From Silvimonas soli (GTDB lineage: Bacteria; Pseudomonadota; Gammaproteobacteria; Burkholderiales; Chitinibacteraceae), in contig NZ_CP106736.1 in the NCBI RefSeq assembly GCF_030035605.1, forward strand, positions 2,914,001 to 2,978,000: 64,000 nucleotides of DNA. The letters are read 5' to 3'. How positions within the stretch are numbered: the first letter of the stretch is position 1; the number at the start of each line of letters is the position of its first letter. The notes below the pieces were generated by a model. It had not been told where the DNA came from, made no database searches, and saw nothing but the letters and a program-made list of their open reading frames with translations. This document shows, piece by piece, positions 43,653 to 52,160 of this stretch. Both the position numbers and the translations under genes were made by a program.

Positions 43653-44486
43653 TCACGCGCCGCGCGGATGTTTGTAGCGGTTATAGCCCCACAGATATTG
43701 CTCGGGCGCGCGGGCGATCAGCTGTTCGAGCTTGCTGTTCAGATGCGATGCGGCAGTCTGACGGTCACTGGACAATGGCTCGGTCAGCACTTCCATATGG
43801 ATGTGATAACTGCGCGCACCGGGCAAACGCTCGGCAAATACCAGCACAATCGGTGCGTCGCTGAGTGCCTGCAAACGCTGCACCAGATTCATGGTGTAGG
43901 CCGATTTGCCAAAAAATGGCGCCCAGTCGCCTTCGCCACCACCTGGACATTGATCCGGCAAGATGCCGATGGTTTCGCCACGCTTGAGCGCTTTGACCAG
44001 CATACGCACACCGCGTGGCGTGGCCGGGGCCATGGCCAGATTCGGGCGACTGCGGGTGCGTTCAACCCAGTCGCGCAACCATGGGCGATGCGGCGGCTTG
44101 AACAATACGGTGGATGGATAGCGCTGGGCAAACAATGGCCCCAGCAATTCAAAACCGCCCAGATGCGGCGACAGCAGAATCAATCCTTTGCCTTGGGCCA
44201 GCAAGACATCCGTCGCTTCATGGAAGTTGGCTGGGGCTATGTTCAAGCCCTCAACCGGGTTGTTACGCATCCAGAAATAGGGAATCTCCAGCAGCATGCG
44301 CCCGGCAGCACGGCGAGCTTCCTGCAGTTGCGCCAAAGTCCGCTCGGGAAAGGCTTGCAGATAATTTTGCTGCAGACGCGTGCCGTAACGGCCCGGCAAG
44401 CGGGCAGCACCGGCGCCCAACCACGCCCCCAAAGCTTGTGCCCAGCTAAGCGGCAATAAAGAAAGCAGCCAGAAAACGGCGGTCAT
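43653..44486 (-). CDS. Lauroyl/myristoyl acyltransferase-like protein (LpxL/HtrB family)
   Basis: 277 residues from the ATG at 44486 with an AGGA site; the longer frame begins at 44582. One membrane span (about 4-22) is followed by the HX4E motif in LLSPHLGGFELLGPL, then GILPDQCPGGGEGDWAPFFG and a C-terminal HMEVLTEPL / YLWGYNRYKHPRG. The motif order matches lipid A secondary acyltransferases, which act at the inner membrane. The acyl specificity cannot be inferred. It lies downstream of the MFS gene on the same strand. Confidence 0.9.
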   Translation of the reverse strand: MTAVFWLLSLLPLSWAQALGAWLGAGAARLPGRYGTRLQQNYLQAFPERTLAQLQEARRAAGRMLLEIPYFWMRNNPVEGLNIAPANFHEATDVLLAQGKGLILLSPHLGGFELLGPLFAQRYPSTVLFKPPHRPWLRDWVERTRSRPNLAMAPATPRGVRMLVKALKRGETIGILPDQCPGGGEGDWAPFFGKSAYTMNLVQRLQALSDAPIVLVFAERLPGARSYHIHMEVLTEPLSSDRQTAASHLNSKLEQLIARAPEQYLWGYNRYKHPRGA

Positions 44487-44536
44487 GATGATCCTGGCTC
44501 GACGACGCGGAGCGGCGGTAACAAACTGGAATGGAA

Positions 44537-44562
44537 CAACACCCGACGCAATGCGGGTGTTG
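44537..44562 (-). terminator. Weak hairpin between the MFS and acyltransferase genes
   Basis: CAACACCCG (44537-44545) pairs with CGGGTGTTG (44554-44562). The minus-strand tail is GTTGTTCC with only short T runs. It could attenuate transcription from the MFS gene. Confidence 0.35.
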
Positions 44563-44710
44563 ACGAGTGAGGCCGGTGCCAAGGCAAGGCACCGAGCGCA
44601 CTCTACCGGGAAAAGACCGCAGGGCTAAGTGCGCATGTGTGTCGCGGGTGTAATGACGACACCTGTTGTGACACGGCTAACTCTACGCGCACCGCGGTGG
44701 GGATCAGCAA

Positions 44711-45988
44711 TCAGGCGATGGCCGGGACCATGGCGCGGCGGTGGATACGCAATACCAGGATCGCCCCCACTACGCACAGTCCGCCGGAAATCATGGTGGC
44801 GACGGTGTACGAGCCCAGACTGTTGCGCAACATGCCCGCACCCAGCGCGGCAAAGGCGGCACCTAATTGATGCCCGGCGACAATCCAGCCAAACACAATT
44901 GGCGCATCGCGGGAGCCGAACACGTCGGTGGTCAGCCGCACGGTGGGTGGTACCGTGGCAACCCAGTCCAGCCCATAGAAGAAGGCAAAGATCGGCAGGC
45001 CAAAGTAGGTGATACCAAATGCGTACGGCAAAAAGATCAGCGCCAGGCCGCGCAGGCCGTAATACCAGAACAACAGCACGCGATTATTGAAGCGGTCTGA
45101 TAACCAGCCGGAGAACGTGGTGCCCACCAGATCAAGCAAACCCATCGTTGCCAGAATGCTGGCGCCTTTCACTTCCGACAATCCGTAATCGCCACACATG
45201 GCAATAAAGTGGGTGCCGATATAGCCATTGGTGCTGGCCCCGCAGATAAAAAAGCTGAAGAACAGCAGCCAGAAGTCACGCGATTTGCTGGCTTTGCCCA
45301 GCGCGTCAAAGGCGATTTTGATGGGGTTTATGTGGCTGGCAACTTGATCGGCCGGAGCATCCGCTGGCTCGCCGAACGGGCGCAGCCCAACACTGGTGGG
45401 GCGTTCCGGCAGCAAGAAAGCAATCAATGGCAAGATCAGTACAGCCAGTGCGGCAACGGTAAGCACAATCGGCCGCCAGCCATAGCGCTCCACAATGGCC
45501 GCCATCAATGGCAGAAATAGCAACTGCCCGGTGGCGGAGCTGGCGGTGAGGATGCCCATCGCCAGACCACGCCGTTGACTGAACCAGCGATTTACCACCG
45601 TGGCGCCCAGTGTCATTGAAGTTGCGCCGGTAGCCATGCCCACCAATACGCCCCAGATCAGCACCATATGCCAGGTGGAGGTCATCAGGCTGGATAAGCC
45701 CACGCCAATCGCCAGAATGGTGAGTGCGGTGAGCACGGTGCGGCGCAAACCAAAGCGCTGCATGGCGGCAGCGGCGAATGGGCCCATCAAGCCGAACAGC
45801 GCCAGGTTGATCGACAAAGCCAGCGATACCGTAGTGCGGCTCCAGCCGAAGTCGTGCTCTAGCGGCACCATCATGACGCTGGGTGTGGAACGCGTGCCGG
45901 CGGTAATCAGCATGATCAAAAAGACTACGGCCAGGGTGACCCAGCCGTAATGGAAACGGCCTTTGGACCAGCGCGCTAATGCATACAT
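44711..45988 (-). CDS. MFS transporter
   Basis: 425 residues with about twelve membrane helices in two halves. Typical MFS loop: GLRRTVLTALTILAIG after helix 2, RRGLAMGILTASSATG in the first half, SDRFNNRVLLFWYYGLRG at the loop of the second. The pattern is of the metabolite/H+ or oxalate/formate antiporter-like groups. It is divergent from the tetR gene at 46114, which most likely represses it. Confidence 0.9.
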   Translation of the reverse strand: MYALARWSKGRFHYGWVTLAVVFLIMLITAGTRSTPSVMMVPLEHDFGWSRTTVSLALSINLALFGLMGPFAAAAMQRFGLRRTVLTALTILAIGVGLSSLMTSTWHMVLIWGVLVGMATGATSMTLGATVVNRWFSQRRGLAMGILTASSATGQLLFLPLMAAIVERYGWRPIVLTVAALAVLILPLIAFLLPERPTSVGLRPFGEPADAPADQVASHINPIKIAFDALGKASKSRDFWLLFFSFFICGASTNGYIGTHFIAMCGDYGLSEVKGASILATMGLLDLVGTTFSGWLSDRFNNRVLLFWYYGLRGLALIFLPYAFGITYFGLPIFAFFYGLDWVATVPPTVRLTTDVFGSRDAPIVFGWIVAGHQLGAAFAALGAGMLRNSLGSYTVATMISGGLCVVGAILVLRIHRRAMVPAIA

Positions 45989-46031
45989 AGGTTTCTCTCT
46001 CTGCCACCGAGGCCAGGTTTTTGAGTGAATT

Positions 46032-46080
46032 GTTACCGACCGGTAACATTTGCTTGAGATGTTAGTGACCGAGCGGTAAC
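46032..46080. promoter_or_regulatory. Two operator palindromes in the MFS / TetR divergent promoter
   Basis: GTTACCG-AC-CGGTAAC (46032-46047) is a perfect 16-bp inverted repeat. A second, weaker copy, GTTAGTGACCGAGCGGTAAC (46061-46080), has the ACCG-AG-CGGT core. The centres are 31 bp apart, about three helical turns. The layout is typical of TetR-family repressors that bind cooperatively between divergent genes; the repressor is presumably the TetR protein encoded at 46114. Confidence 0.72.
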
Positions 46081-46113
46081 ATTGTCAACACTTATGCAAT
46101 GGAGTACGCAACG

Positions 46114-46728
46114 ATGACCCCGCAAAAAGCAGCTGCCCCACGCACAGTCACGCAGGGTGCACTGGCGCACAGCCAGATTCTGGATGCGGCGGAAGAGTTG
46201 TTTTATCAGGAAGGCGCCCGTTCCAGCGGGATCGACGCCGTGGTCAAACGGGCTGGCGTCAACAAGATGAGCCTGTATCGCCAGTTTGAATCCAAAGATG
46301 ATTTACTTAAGCAGTATTTGCAGCGGCGCGACGAAAAATTCCTGGCCTACCTGCATGCCAGCCTGGATAAACATCCAGGTCAGCCGCGGCGGCAACTGGA
46401 ACAGTTTTTTACCGATCTGGCTGCGCGCACGGCGACACCGGGCTATCGCGGCTGCCCGTTTGTGAATATCGCTGCGGAATTTCCGGATACCGAACACTTT
46501 GCCCGGCAAATGGTGGCGGGCAACAAGGCGCGCTTGTTGGCTACTTTGACTGAATTGGCGCAAGCCGCCGGGGCGAGCGATGCGCCCGGCCTGGCCGCCG
46601 GGCTGGCGCTGCTGATTGAAGGTGCTTATACCGCCAGCCAGACTTATGCTCCGGGCAACAGCCTGTTGCCCGCTTTGCCGCTGGTGGCAAAGATCCTGCT
46701 GGATGCCGCGTTGCCCGCGAACACCTGA
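46114..46728 (+). CDS. TetR-family transcriptional regulator
   Basis: 204 residues from the ATG at 46114, with GGAG at 46101-46104; the ATG at 46099 has no site. An N-terminal TetR HTH region (LDAAEELFYQEGARSSGIDA, VNKMSLYRQFESKDDLLKQY) is followed by a ligand-binding domain (YRGCPFVNIAAEFPDTEHFA). Relatives with the GCPFxN segment often respond to small xenobiotics. It is divergent from the MFS gene and the two operators lie between them. Confidence 0.9.
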   Translation: MTPQKAAAPRTVTQGALAHSQILDAAEELFYQEGARSSGIDAVVKRAGVNKMSLYRQFESKDDLLKQYLQRRDEKFLAYLHASLDKHPGQPRRQLEQFFTDLAARTATPGYRGCPFVNIAAEFPDTEHFARQMVAGNKARLLATLTELAQAAGASDAPGLAAGLALLIEGAYTASQTYAPGNSLLPALPLVAKILLDAALPANT

Positions 46729-46758
46729 GAGCGGAGTTCGCGAATTACGGCATGCTGC

Positions 46759-46941
46759 TTACTTGGGTTCGACGTGGTCTTTGAGCAAACGACCCAGCAG
46801 CGATGGTTTGGCTTCTTTGCCATCATCGGTTTTGCCTTCGGACGATGCTTTGCCAAAACGGTCGGGCGAGCCCTTCTTGCGCATGGATTCTTTGAGGCGC
46901 ACAGCGGCGAGGCGCTGCAGGTCAAAATGGTTGATCGGCAT
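46759..46941 (-). CDS. Small hypothetical protein, 60 aa
   Basis: From the ATG at 46941, with AGGAAACCACC upstream; the frame opens at 47013. The product is polar and Lys-rich (LQRLAAVRLKESMRKKGSPD, KPSLLGRLLKDHVEPK) with no membrane span. No family is recognised. Convergent with tetR. The good ribosome-binding site supports it. Confidence 0.55.
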   Translation of the reverse strand: MPINHFDLQRLAAVRLKESMRKKGSPDRFGKASSEGKTDDGKEAKPSLLGRLLKDHVEPK

Positions 46942-47002
46942 GGTGGTTTCCTGATTCAGATCACAAAGATCAATATATGAAATAGCTGCCGCCAAGAGCG
47001 CT

Positions 47003-47036
47003 CTGACGTTCACTCATGGCAACGTCAGCGGTTTTT
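47003..47036 (+). terminator. Orphan hairpin plus T-run
   Basis: CTGACGTT (47003-47010) pairs with AACGTCAG (47021-47028), followed by CGGTTTTT. It is a canonical terminator shape, but the nearest plus-strand gene ends 275 bp earlier. It may end an unannotated small RNA or read-through from tetR. The rest of 46942-47234 shows no gene. Confidence 0.4.
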
Positions 47037-47234
47037 GCGGCAGTCCAGAGAGGCTCGATCCGATGCCGGTTGATCGACAAAAGTCCTGTCAAATCAGCAG
47101 GATCGGCCAGAAAAGTGCGGGCGGGGCCAGCTTGGTCAGGGCGAATGATACGGGTACAGGGCGCCGGGCTGTCAACCGGCACCTCTGAATGGCAGGAAAC
47201 CGCCCGCAGCCAGGCGCGCTATTCCGGTCGGGTT

Positions 47235-48146
47235 TTAACTAAAACTGGCGTGTACCAGACGACCCACTTCGGCCAGCGTGGATTGCTCGCGTTCGGTTGG
47301 CGTGACCTTGTTGCCGTGGATATACGCCGTGACCAGAATCGGCGCCCGCTGTGGTGGCCAGATAATGGCGATATCGTTGGTTGCCGCACCGGCATTGCCC
47401 GAGCCCGTCTTGTCGCCGATCTGCCAGTCCGCCGGTAAACCGGCCTTGATTTTGGCGGTGCCGGTGGTATTGCCGCGCAGCCAGGTGGCCAGTTGCTGGC
47501 GCGAAGCGGCCGACAAAATATCATTGCCCAACAAAATGCGTTGCATGGTGGCCAGCATCGCGGCTGGCGTAGTGGTATCGCGTGGATCGCCCGGAATACA
47601 AGTATTCAGCGACGGCTCATTGCGGTCCAGCCGGGTAATGGCATCCCCGTGAGCGCGTAAAAACGCGGTCAGTTGCGCCGGGCCGCCAACCATATCCAGC
47701 AGCAGATTGGCGGCGGTGTTGTCACTGTATTGCACTGCGGCGGCACACAGCGCGCCGACACTCAATTGGCCTTGCGCCAGATGCTCCCGGGCAATCGGTG
47801 CGTATTCCTGCAAGTCCGCCTTGCTGTATTTAACGGGCTGTTCCAGTTGCGTCTGGTGGGCGTCCACCCGCGCCAGGATCGCCGTTGCCAGCAAAAACTT
47901 GAAGGTACTGCACATGGGAAAACGCTCATCTGCCCGATGCGCAATGCTCTGACCCGTGCCGGTATCCAGTGCCAGCACGCCAAGACGACCGCCGACGCGG
48001 TTTTCCAGTTCTTGCAAGCGGACCGAAGCTGTGGCGATGGCGCTAGCGTTAGTCGCTGCATGGGCGGGCAAACGAGTGAGGGCAAACAAGGCCGCTGCGC
48101 CGGTCAGCAATTGACGGCGAGATAGAAAAGACATGAGGTGATTCAT
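47235..48146 (-). CDS. bla: Class A beta-lactamase
   Basis: 303 residues from the ATG at 48146 (an ATG at 48134 is the alternative). A Tat-like signal (LSRRQLLTG) suggests folded export. Active-site motifs: SxxK at Ser80-Lys83 (MCSTFK), SDN at 141-143, ExxLN with Glu177 (RNEPSLN) and KTG at 246-248 in GDKTGSGNAG. The MCSTFK and NTxIPGDPRDTTTP context resembles the CTX-M/chromosomal extended-spectrum branch. There is no Cys at the 238-equivalent, so the KPC/SME disulfide is absent. No AmpR-type regulator is adjacent. Hydrolyses beta-lactams in the periplasm. Confidence 0.93.
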   Translation of the reverse strand: MNHLMSFLSRRQLLTGAAALFALTRLPAHAATNASAIATASVRLQELENRVGGRLGVLALDTGTGQSIAHRADERFPMCSTFKFLLATAILARVDAHQTQLEQPVKYSKADLQEYAPIAREHLAQGQLSVGALCAAAVQYSDNTAANLLLDMVGGPAQLTAFLRAHGDAITRLDRNEPSLNTCIPGDPRDTTTPAAMLATMQRILLGNDILSAASRQQLATWLRGNTTGTAKIKAGLPADWQIGDKTGSGNAGAATNDIAIIWPPQRAPILVTAYIHGNKVTPTEREQSTLAEVGRLVHASFS

Positions 48147-48280
48147 TCCGCGAGAGGGCAGGCGCGACGCCCGCCAGCTATTGAAGGAGAAGCCGAACGC
48201 GGAAAGTATAGACAAACACCAACCCAACGCGATGTGAGGGAGTCGGCAAAATACACAAAATGGCCTGAATGGAGGGGCAG

Positions 48281-48313
48281 AACAAACTGGCCTCGCAGTC
48301 TGAGCGAGGCCAG
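48281..48313 (-). terminator. Terminator after the FlxA-like gene
   Basis: CTGGCCTCGC (48287-48296) pairs perfectly with GCGAGGCCAG (48304-48313). On the minus strand the tail is TTTGTTCTG. It lies 10 bp past the stop of the gene at 48323. Confidence 0.8.
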
Positions 48314-48322
48314 TGTTCTAGA

Positions 48323-48637
48323 TCAGGCAGAAGTATTAACCAGCGTGCCCGCAGTGGATGTTGCTGCCGATGCGGTCGTTGTGGAAGGAGTTGTGGCGGC
48401 CTGGGTCGCCGTGTTCTGCTGGGCGGCGATTTCTTGCTGGATAGTCTGGATCTGTAGCTCGATGGATTGGACCTGCGCGGCGCCTGCCGGTGTGCTGGCG
48501 TTGGCTTCGGCGGTGGCCAGTAGTTTCTCCAGCGCTGCCAGTTGTTGCTGCAAGCTGGTGCTTGAACTGCTGCTGGTGCTTTGCGTGGTGCTGCCAATGG
48601 CCGAGGTGGACGAAACTGCGCTGACTGAAGTAACCAT
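48323..48637 (-). CDS. FlxA-like small helical protein
   Basis: 104 residues from the ATG at 48637, with AGAGGATAAGAAC upstream; the frame opens at 48673. A Ser/Thr-rich N-terminus is followed by a heptad-like helix (SLQQQLAALEKLLATAEANA, SIELQIQTIQQEIAAQQ) and an Ala/Thr-rich tail. This matches the FlxA-like family, whose E. coli member is a sigma-28-controlled gene of unknown function. No FliA-like promoter is visible upstream here. Confidence 0.65.
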   Translation of the reverse strand: MVTSVSAVSSTSAIGSTTQSTSSSSSTSLQQQLAALEKLLATAEANASTPAGAAQVQSIELQIQTIQQEIAAQQNTATQAATTPSTTTASAATSTAGTLVNTSA

Positions 48638-48966
48638 GTTCTTATCCTCTAGATATAAGAATATAAGAACCATTCATCCATCCGCTCTGACTAGCTGCAT
48701 TTGCTGGCGCGGGCTCGCGGAAAAGCGGCAGGAATGGTTCAACACATAAAAAAGCGTGGCCGGTCAGCGCGCGTGCGTGCGCTCACCTGCTGATGGTTAG
48801 AGCATATGCCCCACAAATAGTGAAGTCACCGAGAGATACACGCCCGATACAAAAATCCTGGTTTGGCTGGGCGGATCGCGCGCTCTGGCCATACTTGTCA
48901 TGAAAGCGTCACGGCTGCCCGAGCGCGGACTGGCTATGCTGTTTCCAGTTCAATTAGCGCGCTACC
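48638..48966. other. 329-bp divergent intergenic region
   Basis: It separates the FlxA-like gene (minus) from the M14-like gene (plus). Besides the ATATAAG direct repeats next to the flxA-like start (48651-48668), I see no gene, terminator or clear promoter. Confidence 0.4.
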
Positions 48967-49998
48967 GTGACTCCACTCAACGACCTTCTTCCCGAGCTGG
49001 CCCAACTGGAACGTCTTATCAAGATGGGCCAGGGGCGACTCACTGTGCGTACTGTCGCCGAGGTCAATGTGGCGCAGTACTGCTTGCCCATCATGGTGCT
49101 GACGCTGGGTAGTTCGGCGCCCGATGCGCCGCTGGTGGGCTTCTTTGGTGGCGTGCACGGACTGGAACGCATCGGTACCCAGGTGGTGCTCACTTTTCTG
49201 CACAGTCTGCTGACTCGGCTGCATTGGGACCCAGTACTGGAACATCAGCTAAGCCGGGTCCGCTTGTTGTTCATGCCGCTGGTAAATCCGGGGGGCATGC
49301 TCAAGCGACGTCGTTCCAATCCTGCCGGGGTTGATCTGATGCGCAACGCGCCACTTGATGCGATCGACCCGGTGCCCTGGTTGCTGGGTGGGCATCGTAT
49401 TGGCAGTTGGCTGCCGTGGTATCGCGGGGCACATGGCCAATGGATGCAGCCAGAAAGCGAAGCGCTCTGTGCGGTGGTCGAACAGGAAATCCAGCAGCGC
49501 AGCCAGGTCTTGATGCTCGATTGCCACTCCGGTTTTGGCATGCATGACCGCATCTGGTTTCCGCTGGCGGGCAGCCGCCGCCCCATTGAATCGGTGGGCG
49601 AGATTTACACGCTCAAAACGCTGTTCGACCAGGCGTATCCGCATCATCGTTATGTATTTGAACCGCAGAGTCACCAGTACCTCACGCATGGCGATTTGTG
49701 GGATCACCTCTATCTGCAAGCGCGGGAGCGCAATCCGGACCAGCTGTTTTTACCGCTCACGCTGGAAATGGGTTCGTGGAAATGGGTGCGCAAAAATCCG
49801 CGGCAGTTGTTTTCGCGTCTTGGCGCGTTCAACCCGGTGGCGCCGCATCGCCAGCAGCGGGTGATGCGCACGCATCTGGCGTTTATGGAATTCCTCACTC
49901 GGCTGGCTGGCAGCGAAGAGCGCTGGCTGGCGGGCGATCAGCGCAGCGCGCGCCACCGGCGTGAAGCCATGAACCTGTGGTATCGCAATGGCACTTGA
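48967..49998 (+). CDS. M14-family (DUF2817-like) zinc carboxypeptidase-fold protein
   Basis: 343 residues from a GTG at 48967 without a strong ribosome-binding site. Zinc-site HxxE in GVHGLERIG, a third His in LDCHSGFGMHD, and a catalytic Glu candidate in LEMGSWKW. It also carries MPLVNPGGMLKRRRSNPAGV. Cytoplasmic by lack of signal. It overlaps the hydrolase gene by 11 bp, so the two are coupled. Likely a peptidase or deacylase; the substrate is unknown. Confidence 0.82.
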   Translation: MTPLNDLLPELAQLERLIKMGQGRLTVRTVAEVNVAQYCLPIMVLTLGSSAPDAPLVGFFGGVHGLERIGTQVVLTFLHSLLTRLHWDPVLEHQLSRVRLLFMPLVNPGGMLKRRRSNPAGVDLMRNAPLDAIDPVPWLLGGHRIGSWLPWYRGAHGQWMQPESEALCAVVEQEIQQRSQVLMLDCHSGFGMHDRIWFPLAGSRRPIESVGEIYTLKTLFDQAYPHHRYVFEPQSHQYLTHGDLWDHLYLQARERNPDQLFLPLTLEMGSWKWVRKNPRQLFSRLGAFNPVAPHRQQRVMRTHLAFMEFLTRLAGSEERWLAGDQRSARHRREAMNLWYRNGT

Positions 49999-50788
49999 TC
50001 CAGCCCACTTGCCAGCGCCAGACAACGCCCGGCCATGGGTGCTATTGCGCGGGCTCGGGCGTGAAGCACGGCACTGGGGCGAGTTTCCGCAGCGATTGCA
50101 GCTGGCGCTGGGCGATGTGCCGGTGCTTACGCCAGATCTGCCGGGTAATGGCTATTTATGGCAAGAAAACGCCGGGGTGACCGTCGCCGAACAATGCGAG
50201 CACTTGCGTGGACAGTTGGCTCCAGTGCTGGCCGAAGGCCCGGTGAACGTGCTGGCATTGTCGTTGGGCGGCATGGTGGCGCTGGATTGGGCTAGCCGCT
50301 ATCCGGCTGAAGTGGCGCGACTGGTATTGGTGAACACCAGTCTGTCGGCGCTGGCACCATTCTGGCGCCGTTTGCGCTGGCAAAGTTATCCCGCATTGTT
50401 GGGGCTGCTTGGGCAGAAAACAGCCCTGCGCGAACAAGGCATTCTGGCTTTGACCAGCAACCTGCCAGCGCGACGCTCGCAAGTGCTGGCCGACTGGGTT
50501 GCGTGGCAAACCGCACATCCGGTCTCTGTCGCCAACCTGTTGCGTCAGTTACTGGCCGCAGCGCGTTTTCAGGCGCCCAAAGTTTGGCCGCGCTGCCCGG
50601 CGCTGGTGGTGACCAGCGCACAGGACCGGCTGGTTGATCCCTACTGTTCGGCGCAACTGGCGCAGGCCACCGGTTGGCCGCTGCAGATCAATGCTCACGC
50701 CGGGCATGACTTGCCGCTGGACGATGCGCTGTGGCTCGCGCAGGCGGTGGTGTTGTGGCAGGGCATGCAGACCAGGTCGCTTGCCTGA
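49988..50788 (+). CDS. Alpha/beta hydrolase
   Basis: 266 residues. The nucleophile elbow is in VLALSLGGMVALDWA, the Asp in TSAQDRLVDP and the His in AHAGHDLPLDD; the N-terminal RGLGREARHWGEFP carries the oxyanion strand. The motif layout is that of esterase/lipase-type hydrolases without a signal peptide. It starts 11 bp before the M14-like stop. Confidence 0.88.
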   Translation: MALDPAHLPAPDNARPWVLLRGLGREARHWGEFPQRLQLALGDVPVLTPDLPGNGYLWQENAGVTVAEQCEHLRGQLAPVLAEGPVNVLALSLGGMVALDWASRYPAEVARLVLVNTSLSALAPFWRRLRWQSYPALLGLLGQKTALREQGILALTSNLPARRSQVLADWVAWQTAHPVSVANLLRQLLAAARFQAPKVWPRCPALVVTSAQDRLVDPYCSAQLAQATGWPLQINAHAGHDLPLDDALWLAQAVVLWQGMQTRSLA

Positions 50789-50912
50789 GGTGAAAACGGG
50801 CCGCCAACCGACCAACGCCTGTAAGAAATCTGCTGAACAAACTGTTATCGTAATCAGCATTTAATAATTTCCTGATACAAATTGCGCATTCCTGTCCCGT
50901 AAGGGTTGCCCG

Positions 50913-52160
50913 ATGCCAGCGCAATTTAATGCCTCACGTGGTTCATTGCCGCGTTTTCGCCAGCCTTCGGCTGCCGATTTGTGCGTCGTCGCGACCGCAA
51001 TTACCTCAGAAGAAACCAATCAAGCCGTGCTGGATGTCTTCAACGACCAGCGCGAACTGATCAGCTTGCCGGTGGTGGAAAACGGCCGCCCGATCGGGCT
51101 GATCAACCGCAATATTTTTATGTCGCAAATGTCCAAGCCGTTTCATCGCGAGCTGTACGGCAAAAAAAGCTGCATTGCTTTTATGGACAAAGAACCGCTG
51201 ATTGCCGAAGCCACTTTGGGCATCGAAAGCCTGACTTTTCGCGCCGTTGAGTATGGCGAGAAAGCACTGGCTGACGGCTTCATCATTACCCGTGACGGCC
51301 GATACGCGGGCGTGGGCCACGGCTTGCAACTGATGCGCGTGGTGGCCGACATGCAGGCGGAGAAAAACCGCCAGATCATGCACAGCATTGATTACGCCAG
51401 TGTGATCCAGCGTGCGACCTTGCAAGTGTCGCGGGCCGCGCTGGCCGAAACGCTGACCGATGCCAGCCTGGTGTGGGAGCCGCGCGATGTGGTGGGTGGC
51501 GACTTCTATCACTTTGCCCGCTTTGCCGATGGCTGGTTTGCAGCGATTGCTGACTGTACCGGCCACGGCGTGCCCGGCGCCTTCATGACGCTGATTTCGT
51601 CGTCCATGCTGGCTCAGGCGATTGAGCGCAACAACCCGCGTGATCCGGCCCACTTAATGGGGCTGGTAAGCCGGGGCATTAAACAGATGCTGGGGCAGAC
51701 GGCAGAACGCAGCGAACTGGCTGAATCCAATGACGGGCTGGATGCGGCCTTTATGTGGTTCGATAACGCCACGCAAACGCTGACCTTTGCCGGCGCCCGC
51801 ACCGCGTTGTATCTGCTTTACCCAGACGCTCCGCAAATTGAAATGATCGAGGGTGATCGGGCTGGCGTGGGTTATGTGGACAGCAATGCGGACCACCAGT
51901 GGACCAACCGCGTGCTGCCACTGACACCGAACACCTTGTTGTTTGTGACCACCGACGGTCTGGTAGACCAGATTGGCGGGCGCAAGCAAATTGCCTTTGG
52001 CAAACGGCGTATCCGCGACGCTATCGTGGCGCGACGCCATCAGAGTACAACGCAGATTACCGACGATTTGCTGATCGAACTGGCCAACTGGCAAGTGGAC
52101 GAAACGCGCCGCGATGACCTGACCTGCTTATGTGTGCGCATCGCTGGCACCCAACCATGA
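50913..52160 (+). CDS. siaA: SiaA-type PP2C/SpoIIE phosphatase with CBS-like N-terminal domain
   Basis: 415 residues. N-terminal 30-150 is CBS-pair-like (VLDVFNDQRELISLPVVENG, GLINRNIFMSQ, GFIITRDGRYAGVGHGLQLM). The PP2C domain covers about 180-410 with VWEPRDVVGGDFYHF, IADCTGHGVPGAFMTLISSS and VTTDGLVDQIGG. It lacks the membrane helices and HAMP of the Pseudomonas SiaA, so the sensor differs. By analogy, it dephosphorylates SiaC. Its stop overlaps the siaB start as ATGA. Confidence 0.88.
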   Translation: MPAQFNASRGSLPRFRQPSAADLCVVATAITSEETNQAVLDVFNDQRELISLPVVENGRPIGLINRNIFMSQMSKPFHRELYGKKSCIAFMDKEPLIAEATLGIESLTFRAVEYGEKALADGFIITRDGRYAGVGHGLQLMRVVADMQAEKNRQIMHSIDYASVIQRATLQVSRAALAETLTDASLVWEPRDVVGGDFYHFARFADGWFAAIADCTGHGVPGAFMTLISSSMLAQAIERNNPRDPAHLMGLVSRGIKQMLGQTAERSELAESNDGLDAAFMWFDNATQTLTFAGARTALYLLYPDAPQIEMIEGDRAGVGYVDSNADHQWTNRVLPLTPNTLLFVTTDGLVDQIGGRKQIAFGKRRIRDAIVARRHQSTTQITDDLLIELANWQVDETRRDDLTCLCVRIAGTQP

